Positions 14,648-22,084 of a DNA stretch of 30,366 nucleotides are shown in pieces. The notes under the pieces are model-generated. The model was not told the origin of the DNA. It saw only the letters and a program-made list of their open reading frames with translations, and searched no databases. Both the position numbers and the translations under genes were made by a program. The first letter of the stretch is position 1; each line of letters starts with the position of its first letter. The stretch comes from JAJZEO01 sp964350315 (GTDB taxonomy: Bacteria > Chlamydiota > Chlamydiia > Chlamydiales > 2-12-FULL-49-11). The DNA lies in NCBI GenBank assembly GCA_964350315.1, contig CAYGJD010000016.1, positions 1-30,366 of the forward strand. The letters are read 5' to 3'.

Positions 14648-14679
14648 CCTCTGTGCGGTATAGCGCAGAGGATTTTTTT
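14648..14679 (+). terminator. Intrinsic terminator after the 262-aa/156-aa unit
   Basis: CCTCTGTGC (14648-14656) and GCGCAGAGG (14663-14671) form a 9-pair stem with one G-U pair and a six-base loop, followed by A and seven T's. It is almost the same sequence as the terminator at 18263. Confidence 0.88.
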
Positions 14680-14860
14680 ATTGCAGGTTTTGGGGGTAAA
14701 AAAAGAGGTCATCAATAAGAATTTCAATTCTTGAATATTCAGGCCCTTTTTTGATTGTTCTCAGCTCGAATCTAGTTAGTTCTAAAATAGTTACAATAAA
14801 TTTATTTAACCTATATTGTTGGTTGTAAGTGACATAGGTGAAATCGGGTCGAGTTTATAG

Positions 14861-14889
14861 TTGTTAATTAATTTAAAATACTGTATAAT
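14861..14889 (+). promoter_or_regulatory. Promoter of the CopB-like/CopD-like unit
   Basis: TTGTTA (14861-14866), 17 bases, perfect TATAAT (14884-14889), then AGATAGTAAGGG. Start expected near 14896, leaving a leader of about 107 nt. Confidence 0.75.
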
Positions 14890-14906
14890 AGATAGTAAGG
14901 GAAAGT

Positions 14907-14959
14907 AGACTCTAACAATAACTACACAAGAGATTAAGTAGTGTAAAGTTCAAGAGTCT
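14907..14959 (+). promoter_or_regulatory. Long-range hairpin in the leader of the CopB-like gene
   Basis: AGACTCT (14907-14913) pairs perfectly with AGAGTCT (14953-14959). Inside, AAC/GTT and ACTAC/GTAGT pair as well, in the right order for one long interrupted stem. It begins about ten bases after the predicted transcription start and ends 43 bases before the ATG, so it can shape the RNA end without covering the AGGTG ribosome-binding site. Confidence 0.45.
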
Positions 14960-15002
14960 CAAAATTAGAACAGTTAATAACTTAAAAATAATAGGTGTAA
15001 TT

Positions 15003-17189
15003 ATGACAAGCTCAACACAAATAAATGACAAATTTCCAGTTGGTGGTGCGTCAGCTATAAGTGCGAAAGATCATGATGACAAAATCAAAGGTGCAGCCTC
15101 TGCAGTTTCTTTATCAGAGATTGAGGAGCTTTTTGCAACCCTTGATGAGCAACAAAATGCGAATGAAAAAAAGAAGCCGGGAGATAAGAGTGGAGAAGAG
15201 AAGTTGCTTGGTTTGATCACTGAATTGTTGAATGAGATTGGAGGCAGTAAATCTAAAGGTGGATCGGAAACTAGCGAAGTAATGACTACTCTTAAGGGTT
15301 ATTCTGATGATTTTTATAAAGGTGATAATTCTGCTTTACCAAAGATTCTTAGTATTGTGATGCCAGCGATTATGACATATGCACAGAGAAATCCTAATGA
15401 TTTAATGAGTGTGATTAAAGCTTTAGCTCCTTTGATGAAAGAATCTGGTGAAAATGTAATTCATCAAGTAGAAAGAGCTGATTATTGTTTTACGAAGTTT
15501 CAAGAAGGATATAAGAGTAGTACAGATCCAAATAAGCAAAAAGAAATTAATACGGTAATGAAAACACTTCTGTCACGTAGTGGAGACACAACACTTGATG
15601 ATTCTATGGATCTATTGAATGAACAATTTACGGATTTATTGAAAGCTGATTCTGCAAAAGGACAAAAGATTATAGGTCAGGTATTTACTTTGCTAGCAGC
15701 TATTTCAGTTAAAGATCCTAAGATTGCAAAAGAGTTTGCACAAGGATTGGCAAAATCTGGTGATTTAAAAGGATTGTTAAATTTTTCTGGAAAAGAATTG
15801 TCTTCACTTTTTGAAAAACAGAAAAGTGTTATGAACGAAGTTTTAGCAGGAAATATTACGCCAGCGTCGGGTGTGCAAAAAATGATCATTGTGATCAAGC
15901 CAACTCCAAATCCAGTATATTATGGTTCGATGCTTTCAAGTACGCAGCAAGAAAAAAGAAAAGAGCAACAAGAAAATACGAATAAAATTCTTGCAGAAGC
16001 AATGATGGCTCTACAAATGTTACAGAGTTTGATTACTGAATCTCAAACAAAACAAGATGAATGGTCTCTTCAAATGAGCGCAGCAAAGAATAAAGCTGCA
16101 GCGGCTAATGCAGCTGATATGGATAAGAAAATCGATAAAGAAGTTGAAGCAGAGCGTAAGGCTCACGAACACCATTGGTGGGACTGGTTGATTAAAGCGA
16201 TTGTTGCGCTTGTTGCGGTTATTGTTGCAGCGGTTACAGCAGGTGTTGGAGCAGCGATTGCAGCATGTTTAATTGGTGTTTTCATGGCAACTCCGTTGAT
16301 GAATATGACTGTATCAGCGATTGCGAAGAAGATTTCTGCAGATGTTTATAATAAATGTTATGCTCAATATAAAGCTGAAGGTAAGTCTGATGCAGAAGCA
16401 AAAGAATTGGCACAACAAAAAGCTGATGCGATAGGTAACTTCATTGGACAATTAGTGTGTATTATAGCAGTTGTTGTTCTCTCGTTTGGTGTTGGTGGTA
16501 TAGAAGCTGCTGGTGAAGATGCAGCTGATACAGCTCTTGAAGAAGGAACTGAAATGACAGACTTTGCTGCAGACACAGAAAATGAAATTTCTGAGTCAGT
16601 AGAAGAATCATCAAGCGCATCTAAGTTTAATTGGAACGGAAGCACTGCTGGTAAAATGGCAGCCTTTCAAGGACTTGGTGCAATAGGTGGAACAAATATT
16701 TGGATGAGTGCAATGCAGATGGATCCAGAATGGTGTAAAAAAAATAAAGTACTGATGATGATTATAGATGTGATTGCAGAGCTTATTACAATTATTGCAG
16801 CTGCGTTAACAGGAAATGCTGCGATGGGAGCGGCTTCTGAAGGTGCATCAGCTGGAGAAGTAGCAGCAAATACTTTTGCTAAATATGGCAAGTTCTTACT
16901 TGGATTAAATGCTTTATTGGGAGGCGGTCAAGGTGCTTATGGCGCATATACAGCTTCAATGACAGCAAAGCATCTTAAAGAGGCTGCTACATTAACAAGA
17001 GAAATTGGAGAAATCGAATCTGAACTTACTCAAACAGAAGGGCAGATTAAGTTACAAGATGGAGTTCAACAGAAAAATCTTAAGACAACTCAAGAAATGA
17101 TTAAGAATGAGGGCTCGTTGATGGATTCAATAGAAGACGTAGCGGGAACAGACGGTGATACAGTAAATAGAGTTTTGGCAAGAGCGTAG
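15003..17189 (+). CDS. CopB-like T3S translocator (SctE/YopB/IpaB type), unusually long
   Basis: A 728-aa protein with no Sec signal. Residues 1-310 are a soluble helical domain. Residues about 320-390 are coiled-coil-like and Ala/Lys-rich (MSAAKNKAAAANAADMDKK). A hydrophobic hairpin region covers about 396-430 (starting WWDWLIKAIVALVAVIVAAV), a second hydrophobic helix is at about 478-500, and a third at about 583-604. A C-terminal amphipathic coil occupies 655-705. A coiled coil followed by two hydrophobic segments separated by a polar loop is the design of the large pore-forming translocators that insert in the host membrane. Chlamydia CopB is about 490 aa, so some 240 residues are extra, mostly at the N-terminus. 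The next gene looks like the smaller partner translocator. AGGTG six bases ahead gives the start. Homology is judged by architecture, not by sequence identity. Confidence 0.7.
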   Translation: MTSSTQINDKFPVGGASAISAKDHDDKIKGAASAVSLSEIEELFATLDEQQNANEKKKPGDKSGEEKLLGLITELLNEIGGSKSKGGSETSEVMTTLKGYSDDFYKGDNSALPKILSIVMPAIMTYAQRNPNDLMSVIKALAPLMKESGENVIHQVERADYCFTKFQEGYKSSTDPNKQKEINTVMKTLLSRSGDTTLDDSMDLLNEQFTDLLKADSAKGQKIIGQVFTLLAAISVKDPKIAKEFAQGLAKSGDLKGLLNFSGKELSSLFEKQKSVMNEVLAGNITPASGVQKMIIVIKPTPNPVYYGSMLSSTQQEKRKEQQENTNKILAEAMMALQMLQSLITESQTKQDEWSLQMSAAKNKAAAANAADMDKKIDKEVEAERKAHEHHWWDWLIKAIVALVAVIVAAVTAGVGAAIAACLIGVFMATPLMNMTVSAIAKKISADVYNKCYAQYKAEGKSDAEAKELAQQKADAIGNFIGQLVCIIAVVVLSFGVGGIEAAGEDAADTALEEGTEMTDFAADTENEISESVEESSSASKFNWNGSTAGKMAAFQGLGAIGGTNIWMSAMQMDPEWCKKNKVLMMIIDVIAELITIIAAALTGNAAMGAASEGASAGEVAANTFAKYGKFLLGLNALLGGGQGAYGAYTASMTAKHLKEAATLTREIGEIESELTQTEGQIKLQDGVQQKNLKTTQEMIKNEGSLMDSIEDVAGTDGDTVNRVLARA

Positions 17190-17231
17190 TATAAAAAACA
17201 TAAAATATTAATAATTAATTAGGAGAATATC

Positions 17232-18227
17232 ATGGAACAAAGAACTCAAATCGTTTCTAGCCAAAATGCGAATGTTCACGGACTAGGTTCACAGCAGCCA
17301 AGTAATTCTGGAAGCGCACGCCAATACATACAAGGTGCTGGTGCAATTTCAATCGCTTTCTTGCTTGATCTTCTTAAACTAAACACGTTAATGAAAGATG
17401 ACATGGCGACTTTGTCAGCTGAAACAACTCAGTGTCAGAGTGCCGCGATTACAGTTGCTGCTACATCACAAAAAGAAATGTATGATGCACAAGCAGGTGA
17501 GCTTGAAATGCAAATGATGTCAACTGTTGCTTCAGCTATCACTTCTGGTCTTCAAGGTGGAATGTCATTTGGTTCTGGTTTTGGAACAAAAGGACCAGCT
17601 GCAGAAGCTTCAGAAGGTCAATCTCAGATGGAACAGTTCAATGAGATTAGTACAACGACAGATTTGAATCAGTCAGATGGTCAAGAAGGAAGTACGACAG
17701 GAAATTATGAAAATCCACATGAAGCTAATTCTCAGGAAGATCTAGATGTTCAAGCTCTTAGAGAGCAATTAACCGGTGGGCGATTCAATGTTAAGTCGTT
17801 TGGTGGTAAATCTCTTGATGAAGCAACAGTTAAGATTGGTGATAATGAGACTTCTGTGCTCGAGGCGATTAAAGGCGCTACTCCAGAAGAAAGGGCTACA
17901 ATAGGTGAAAAATTTGCAGAATCTCGAGATGCAGCGTCTAAGAGATTAAGTGATGCTATTGGAAAATGGAGTAACCAGTCTCAAGCGCTAAACGCTCTAG
18001 GTACTATGGCAAATATGAGTGTTGACTCATTTTCAAAAGGTTTTCAGGCTGATTATAAGAGAACAGAAGGTGAGAAGCAGTCTGATACTCAAATGGCTCA
18101 AGGAACCCAGACTATACTTGGAAATGCTCAGAAGACTATTTCTGATGGACAAGCTTCAGGTAGTCAGAACATTGGAAACATCTACCAAACGATTGTTTCT
18201 CTTGTTGCAAGTGACGTGCACGGTTAA
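17232..18227 (+). CDS. CopD-like smaller T3S translocator (SctB type) candidate
   Basis: A 331-aa protein. One hydrophobic helix is at about 36-54 (AGAISIAFLLDLLKLNTLM), followed by a polar helix to about 95 and a glycine-rich apolar stretch at about 96-118 (STVASAITSGLQGGMSFGSG). A polar, Gln/Glu/Ser-rich middle runs from about 120 to 235, and the helical C-terminus ends IYQTIVSLVASDVHG. No signal peptide. SctB proteins have one hydrophobic segment, are exported by T3S and pair with the large translocator encoded upstream. The gene lies 42 bases after the CopB-like gene with a good TAGGAGAA ahead of the ATG, so both come from one transcript that ends at the terminator at 18263. It is shorter than Chlamydia CopD (about 490 aa). 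The match is by layout and context only. Confidence 0.6.
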   Translation: MEQRTQIVSSQNANVHGLGSQQPSNSGSARQYIQGAGAISIAFLLDLLKLNTLMKDDMATLSAETTQCQSAAITVAATSQKEMYDAQAGELEMQMMSTVASAITSGLQGGMSFGSGFGTKGPAAEASEGQSQMEQFNEISTTTDLNQSDGQEGSTTGNYENPHEANSQEDLDVQALREQLTGGRFNVKSFGGKSLDEATVKIGDNETSVLEAIKGATPEERATIGEKFAESRDAASKRLSDAIGKWSNQSQALNALGTMANMSVDSFSKGFQADYKRTEGEKQSDTQMAQGTQTILGNAQKTISDGQASGSQNIGNIYQTIVSLVASDVHG

Positions 18228-18262
18228 AAAACAAAACTACCCCTGTCCATATCGGACGACGG

Positions 18263-18296
18263 CCCTGTGCTTTAACTTAGCGCAGGGTTTTTTTTT
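18263..18296 (+). terminator. Intrinsic terminator after the translocator pair
   Basis: CCCTGTGC (18263-18270) pairs with GCGCAGGG (18280-18287), eight pairs with one G-U, nine-base loop, followed by nine T's. The stem is nearly the same as that of the terminator at 14648. Confidence 0.9.
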
Positions 18297-18364
18297 ATTG
18301 GAGAGGGGTTTTTGTAACACGTTGATAGTGAATCAGATGTAGGCTTGCGAAGTTTAGCAATAGT

Positions 18365-18393
18365 TTGAATTTTAATTGGCTGTATGTTATAAT
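18365..18393 (+). promoter_or_regulatory. Promoter of the 568-aa effector candidate, extended -10 type
   Basis: TTGAAT (18365-18370), 17 bases, TATAAT (18388-18393) preceded by TG one base away (TGTTATAAT), then TAATGTAAGC. Start expected near 18400, leaving a leader of about 26 nt with AAAAGG six bases before the ATG. Confidence 0.78.
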
Positions 18394-18425
18394 TAATGTA
18401 AGCATATGATAATAAAAGGTTAATT

Positions 18426-20132
18426 ATGGAACTTCAAGCATTTTTAGGGCCTCCGAGCGCAGATCTTGGAGCGGTTCCTTTGCCTCCCGTAGTAAGGAAT
18501 GAGCCGCAGGTTAGAGCCTTTTTGGGCTCCCCGCGGGGTGTAGCAGACGCTACAAGTGCTGTAGCTCAGAGATTTCTTGATGATAGTGGCACCTCGACTT
18601 CCTCATCATCTAGTGACGATGAGGAGGCTGTTGGGTCAGAGGGTTATGATGGTAGGCATTTTTCAACAGATACCGATGCAAGTAGTGGATCATCAGACGC
18701 AAGTGGGAGAAGTCGGACATATCGTAGAAGGGGGTCAAGGTCTTCTCATAACGCTTCTGACAAAAAAGTTTATTCGAGAATATCAATTGGCTCTCCGAAC
18801 TCAAAACGAACTATTGAGATCGATGATAAGAAGGTTGTAAAGAGGGTTGATGAATGTTTTAAAGAGATGAAAAAAATCATCTTCAAGCAATTGGTTGCAA
18901 GAGGAGAAGTTCATCGTGATGAAAAAGGGGATTTTCGAATCTCAATAAATCATAATCGCTCCATTGTTCAATGGTGGGTTGGGGGTTCTGTTGTAGATGC
19001 TGCATCTGGGGAACAAAGACCTAAGACTGCTTTGGAAATGAAAAAAGGCGTATATGATTTTAAAAACGATTTACACAATCAATTTTATAGTGGAGAAGAT
19101 GCTGCAAAATTAACGGCATTATCGAAAGAAGTTGTTACGAAGACCAATCATTGGACTGGTGTTCAGACAAAACATATACAAACAGTTCCTGTTGGATGTT
19201 TTGGTCCTATTGGAAGAAGTAATTTAAGTCGCTATTTTGTTGCTGAAGACTTTGAAAAATTTGCAGGTGGTTTACAGAACAAAAAAGGGACAGATGTTGA
19301 AGTGCATGAAAAGTCTTTTGCTGAGTACATGAGTACTGAATATATTAAAGCAAAGGGAAAGCCAAATGTGGCTGACACAAAAACAGTGGCGACAATAACT
19401 GCATCAGCTCTCATATATCACAATGATATCTCAAGAAAGTTAGAAAGAGAATTGGCAACTTTTCAACATGATTTAAGAACGGAATTACAAGCAAATGGCG
19501 ATCAAGAAACTCCTCGTTCAAAAGAATTAAATTCAATCATAAGCGAAATTTTGGTTTTAAGAAAACGATTTAATGGAATGCACATGAATCCATATTTTGT
19601 TTCAAAAACCTATTTGCCAGATCCCGCTTTAAGAAATGATTTTGCAAGAGCTAATAAACTACATGCTGACTTCAAAGCTCATTATGCAAGTGTTGGAGAA
19701 GCAAGAAGAGGCAGATGGGAAAAAACAAAAGCTTCTATCGGCCGTTCTGCTTATAAAGAACCAGAAGGGTATAATAAACTTGCTTTGCGTCTTGCTGGGA
19801 AGGAAGCGTTTGGGTCAAGAGTTGATTATTTACAGTTTTGTGCGACTCATCACCAATATGACGAGCAATCCTTAGGGCTTGAAGAGACATTTTTTGATCA
19901 AACAAAGATCTTAGATGAGCAGCCAGGTGTTGCTGTGAATTTGGGAATGTTTGATCATTTGAATCCAATTTTAAAAATGCATTTAGAGGCTACTGTTACA
20001 GGGTCTAGAGCGAAAGTTGTAGCTATGAAGGCTCATGTTGGGGCGAATACAACCCCGGCATCTGATGATGCTGCAATAATTACGGCTACTCAAGAGGGTC
20101 TTAGAGCTCAACTTACTGCAGCAACAGTGTAA
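18426..20132 (+). CDS. Unknown 568-aa protein with disordered Ser-rich N-terminus; T3S effector candidate
   Basis: I do not recognise a family. Residues 1-115 are disordered. They hold two copies of an (Q/R)AFLGxP motif (residues 4-10 and 30-36), a Ser/Asp/Glu run (TSTSSSSSDDEEA, 56-68) that looks like a eukaryotic casein-kinase-2 site, and an Arg/Ser-rich patch (RTYRRRGSRSSHN, 97-109). Residues about 115-568 are folded, mixed helix and strand, with no signal peptide or membrane segment. The gene has its own strong promoter of the same type as the translocator units and lies directly after them. A long soluble protein with eukaryote-like low-complexity sequence, next to translocators and under the same kind of promoter, is a good T3S effector candidate. 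This is inference; a structural or chaperone-like role is possible. It meets clpX head to head with six bases between the stops. Confidence 0.7.
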   Translation: MELQAFLGPPSADLGAVPLPPVVRNEPQVRAFLGSPRGVADATSAVAQRFLDDSGTSTSSSSSDDEEAVGSEGYDGRHFSTDTDASSGSSDASGRSRTYRRRGSRSSHNASDKKVYSRISIGSPNSKRTIEIDDKKVVKRVDECFKEMKKIIFKQLVARGEVHRDEKGDFRISINHNRSIVQWWVGGSVVDAASGEQRPKTALEMKKGVYDFKNDLHNQFYSGEDAAKLTALSKEVVTKTNHWTGVQTKHIQTVPVGCFGPIGRSNLSRYFVAEDFEKFAGGLQNKKGTDVEVHEKSFAEYMSTEYIKAKGKPNVADTKTVATITASALIYHNDISRKLERELATFQHDLRTELQANGDQETPRSKELNSIISEILVLRKRFNGMHMNPYFVSKTYLPDPALRNDFARANKLHADFKAHYASVGEARRGRWEKTKASIGRSAYKEPEGYNKLALRLAGKEAFGSRVDYLQFCATHHQYDEQSLGLEETFFDQTKILDEQPGVAVNLGMFDHLNPILKMHLEATVTGSRAKVVAMKAHVGANTTPASDDAAIITATQEGLRAQLTAATV

Positions 20133-20138
20133 GGATGC

Positions 20139-21377
20139 TTAAGAGGTTTCCTCTTTAGGAAGACGGTGGATTGTTGGTAATCTTGATCCATTGATGCATT
20201 CTTTATCTATAACGACTTCAGAAATATCTGGGTCTGATGGTACTTCGTACATCAAATCAATCAATATGTTTTCAACAATCATTCTTAGTGCCCTAGCTCC
20301 TGTACCAGCTTCTTTGGCTTTTACTGCCATTGATTCTAGTGCATCATCTGTAAAGTGTAGTTCAACGCCATCTTCTTCAAATAGTGCTTGATACTGCTTT
20401 ATGATCGCATTTTTAGGTTTGCTAAGAATTTCAATCAGATCTTGGACAGAAAGTTCATTACAACTTGCTATTGAGTTAAAACGTCCAACAAATTCTGGAA
20501 TAAGTCCGTATTTAACAAGGTCTTCTGTTTCAACTTCTGATAGAAGGTAGTTCATTTCGTTAAGGTCAAAATGGTGTTTTGACGTCTTTTCATCAAAGCC
20601 AATTGTTCCTTTTCCTAGACGTTTTGAGATAATATCTGGAAGGTGACCAAAGGCGCCGCCTACAATAAAGAGAATGTTCTCTGTGTTTACTTTGATGTAT
20701 TCTTGGTTAGGGTGCTTTCGTCCACCTTTAGGAGGTACGTTAGCTATTGTTCCTTCCACAATTTTAAGAAGGGCCTGTTGCACACCTTCTCCAGAAACAT
20801 CACGAGTAATAGAGACATTTGATGTTGTTTTCGAAATTTTGTCGATTTCATCTACGTAGATAATGCCTTGTTCTGCTCTTGCGATGTCATAGTCAGCGTT
20901 TTGTACGAGACGAAGAATGATGTTTTCTACATCTTCCCCAACATATCCAGCTTCTGTGAGTGTTGTTGCGTCAACAATAGCAAATGGAACATCAATGGTA
21001 TCTGCTAGTGTTCTGGCAAGAAGGGTCTTTCCTGATCCCGTAGGGCCAAGAAGCAGTACATTAGATTTGCTATATTTAATTGTTTTTGTATCAGAAGCTA
21101 AAGCACGTAGACGCTTGTAGTGGTTATAAACTGCAACAGCAAGTGTCTTTTTTGCGGTGTCTTGTCCAATAATGAATTCGCCAAGTTTTGCAACGATTTC
21201 CTTTGGCTTAAGAATTTTCATCTCATGCTGGACAGGTTTCTTAGAAACGATGTCAATGCAAAGACGAACGCATTTATCACAAATATAGGCGTTTGGGCCG
21301 GAAATCAGTTTGTCTACGCTGTCCTCTGGTCTAGAGCAAAACGAACACTTTGGGACTGAGTTATTATTTGATGACAT
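20139..21377 (-). CDS. clpX: ClpX, ATP-dependent unfoldase of the ClpXP protease
   Basis: A 412-aa protein of normal length. The N-terminal zinc-binding domain has C11, C14, C33 and C36. The AAA+ core shows Walker A GPTGSGKT at 111-118, Walker B IIYVDEID with D176/E177, the GYVGED pore loop at 144-149, and the ClpP-docking IGF loop at 259-261. ClpX recognises tagged or native substrates, unfolds them and feeds them to ClpP. Only 16 bases separate it from clpP upstream, and the order tig-clpP-clpX matches Chlamydia, so a single transcript from the promoter before clpP is likely. The Shine-Dalgarno is weak (AGGTGCG), consistent with coupling. Confidence 0.98.
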   Translation of the reverse strand: MSSNNNSVPKCSFCSRPEDSVDKLISGPNAYICDKCVRLCIDIVSKKPVQHEMKILKPKEIVAKLGEFIIGQDTAKKTLAVAVYNHYKRLRALASDTKTIKYSKSNVLLLGPTGSGKTLLARTLADTIDVPFAIVDATTLTEAGYVGEDVENIILRLVQNADYDIARAEQGIIYVDEIDKISKTTSNVSITRDVSGEGVQQALLKIVEGTIANVPPKGGRKHPNQEYIKVNTENILFIVGGAFGHLPDIISKRLGKGTIGFDEKTSKHHFDLNEMNYLLSEVETEDLVKYGLIPEFVGRFNSIASCNELSVQDLIEILSKPKNAIIKQYQALFEEDGVELHFTDDALESMAVKAKEAGTGARALRMIVENILIDLMYEVPSDPDISEVVIDKECINGSRLPTIHRLPKEETS

Positions 21378-21393
21378 TTATCGCACCTATTGC

Positions 21394-22005
21394 TTATTTC
21401 GCGGTTACTGCAAGGTCTTTTTGACTTTTGGGCTCAACTACAAAGTCTATTAATCCATAGTTTTTAGCCTCTTCTGCGCTCATATAAAAGTCTCTCTCAG
21501 AATCTTCTGCAACTTTCTCTATTGATTGCCCTGAATGTTGAGAAATGATGCCAGTAAGTTTCTTCTTCAAATAGATAATTTCTTTAGCTTGTAGAGCGAT
21601 ATCAGCTGTTGTTCCTCCGACTCCACCAGATGGTTGGTGGATCATGATACGGCTGTGCGGTAGTGCGTAACGTTTTCCTTTTGTGCCACATGCTAGCAAA
21701 AGAGCTGCCATAGATGCTGCCATTCCGATGCAGTAGGTGTTTACTTCACATTCTAGGTATTGCATTGTATCGTAAATTGCAAGTCCTGAGGATATTATTC
21801 CTCCAGGTGAGTTGATATACATGCTGATTGGTTTTTTTGGCTCACTAGCTCTTAAGTAGATAAGTTGGGCAACCACGTTATTGGCAACTTGATCATTGAT
21901 TTCTGTGCCTATAAAAATGATTCTGTCAGAAAGAAGACGGGAATAAATATCCATCGAGCGTTCGCCGCGAGCAGTTTCTTCTATAACGTAGGGAATCAAT
22001 ACCAT
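21394..22005 (-). CDS. clpP: ClpP, proteolytic subunit of ClpXP
   Basis: A 203-aa serine protease of normal size. The catalytic triad is visible as S98 in GMAASMA, H123 in MIHQPSGG, and D172 in the SERDFYMS region. It forms two stacked heptameric rings and degrades what ClpX unfolds. Chlamydiae have two ClpP homologues; the copy beside clpX is the one known as ClpP2 in C. trachomatis, so this is probably that paralogue. AAGGA six bases before the ATG marks the start. It has its own promoter candidate in the 79-base gap to tig. Confidence 0.97.
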   Translation of the reverse strand: MVLIPYVIEETARGERSMDIYSRLLSDRIIFIGTEINDQVANNVVAQLIYLRASEPKKPISMYINSPGGIISSGLAIYDTMQYLECEVNTYCIGMAASMAALLLACGTKGKRYALPHSRIMIHQPSGGVGGTTADIALQAKEIIYLKKKLTGIISQHSGQSIEKVAEDSERDFYMSAEEAKNYGLIDFVVEPKSQKDLAVTAK

Positions 22006-22050
22006 AACAATCCTTCACTCTTTGTTGAGTTTTTTCAAGCCTAATCCTTA

Positions 22051-22080
22051 TTTATAATCTTCACTTCTCTCTCAAGTCAA
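22051..22080 (-). promoter_or_regulatory. Promoter for clpP-clpX
   Basis: Minus-strand TTGACT (22075-22080), 18 bases, TATAAA (22051-22056). Both elements match the consensus at five of six positions. The leader would be about 40 nt. Confidence 0.65.
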
Positions 22081-22084
22081 GGCA

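Larger units (their letters stand above)
14581..15002. other. 422-base gap between two translocator-island units
   Basis: No gene is seen. It contains, in order, the terminator at 14648-14679, the promoter at 14861-14889, and a structured leader at 14907-14959. GTAAGTAAGGC at 14587-14597 resembles the GTAAGG found after the island promoters but has no convincing -10 element ahead. Confidence 0.6.

Noticed and set aside
18577..18840. 87-aa plus-strand frame inside the 568-aa gene
   Set aside because: A shadow in another frame of the Ser/Asp repeat region; no ribosome-binding site and no plausible protein pattern.
20141..20155. AAGAGG-TTT-CCTCTT hairpin at the convergent stops of the 568-aa gene and clpX
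   Set aside because: Six pairs with a 3-base loop and no T run on either strand; it overlaps the end of clpX. Not called a terminator.
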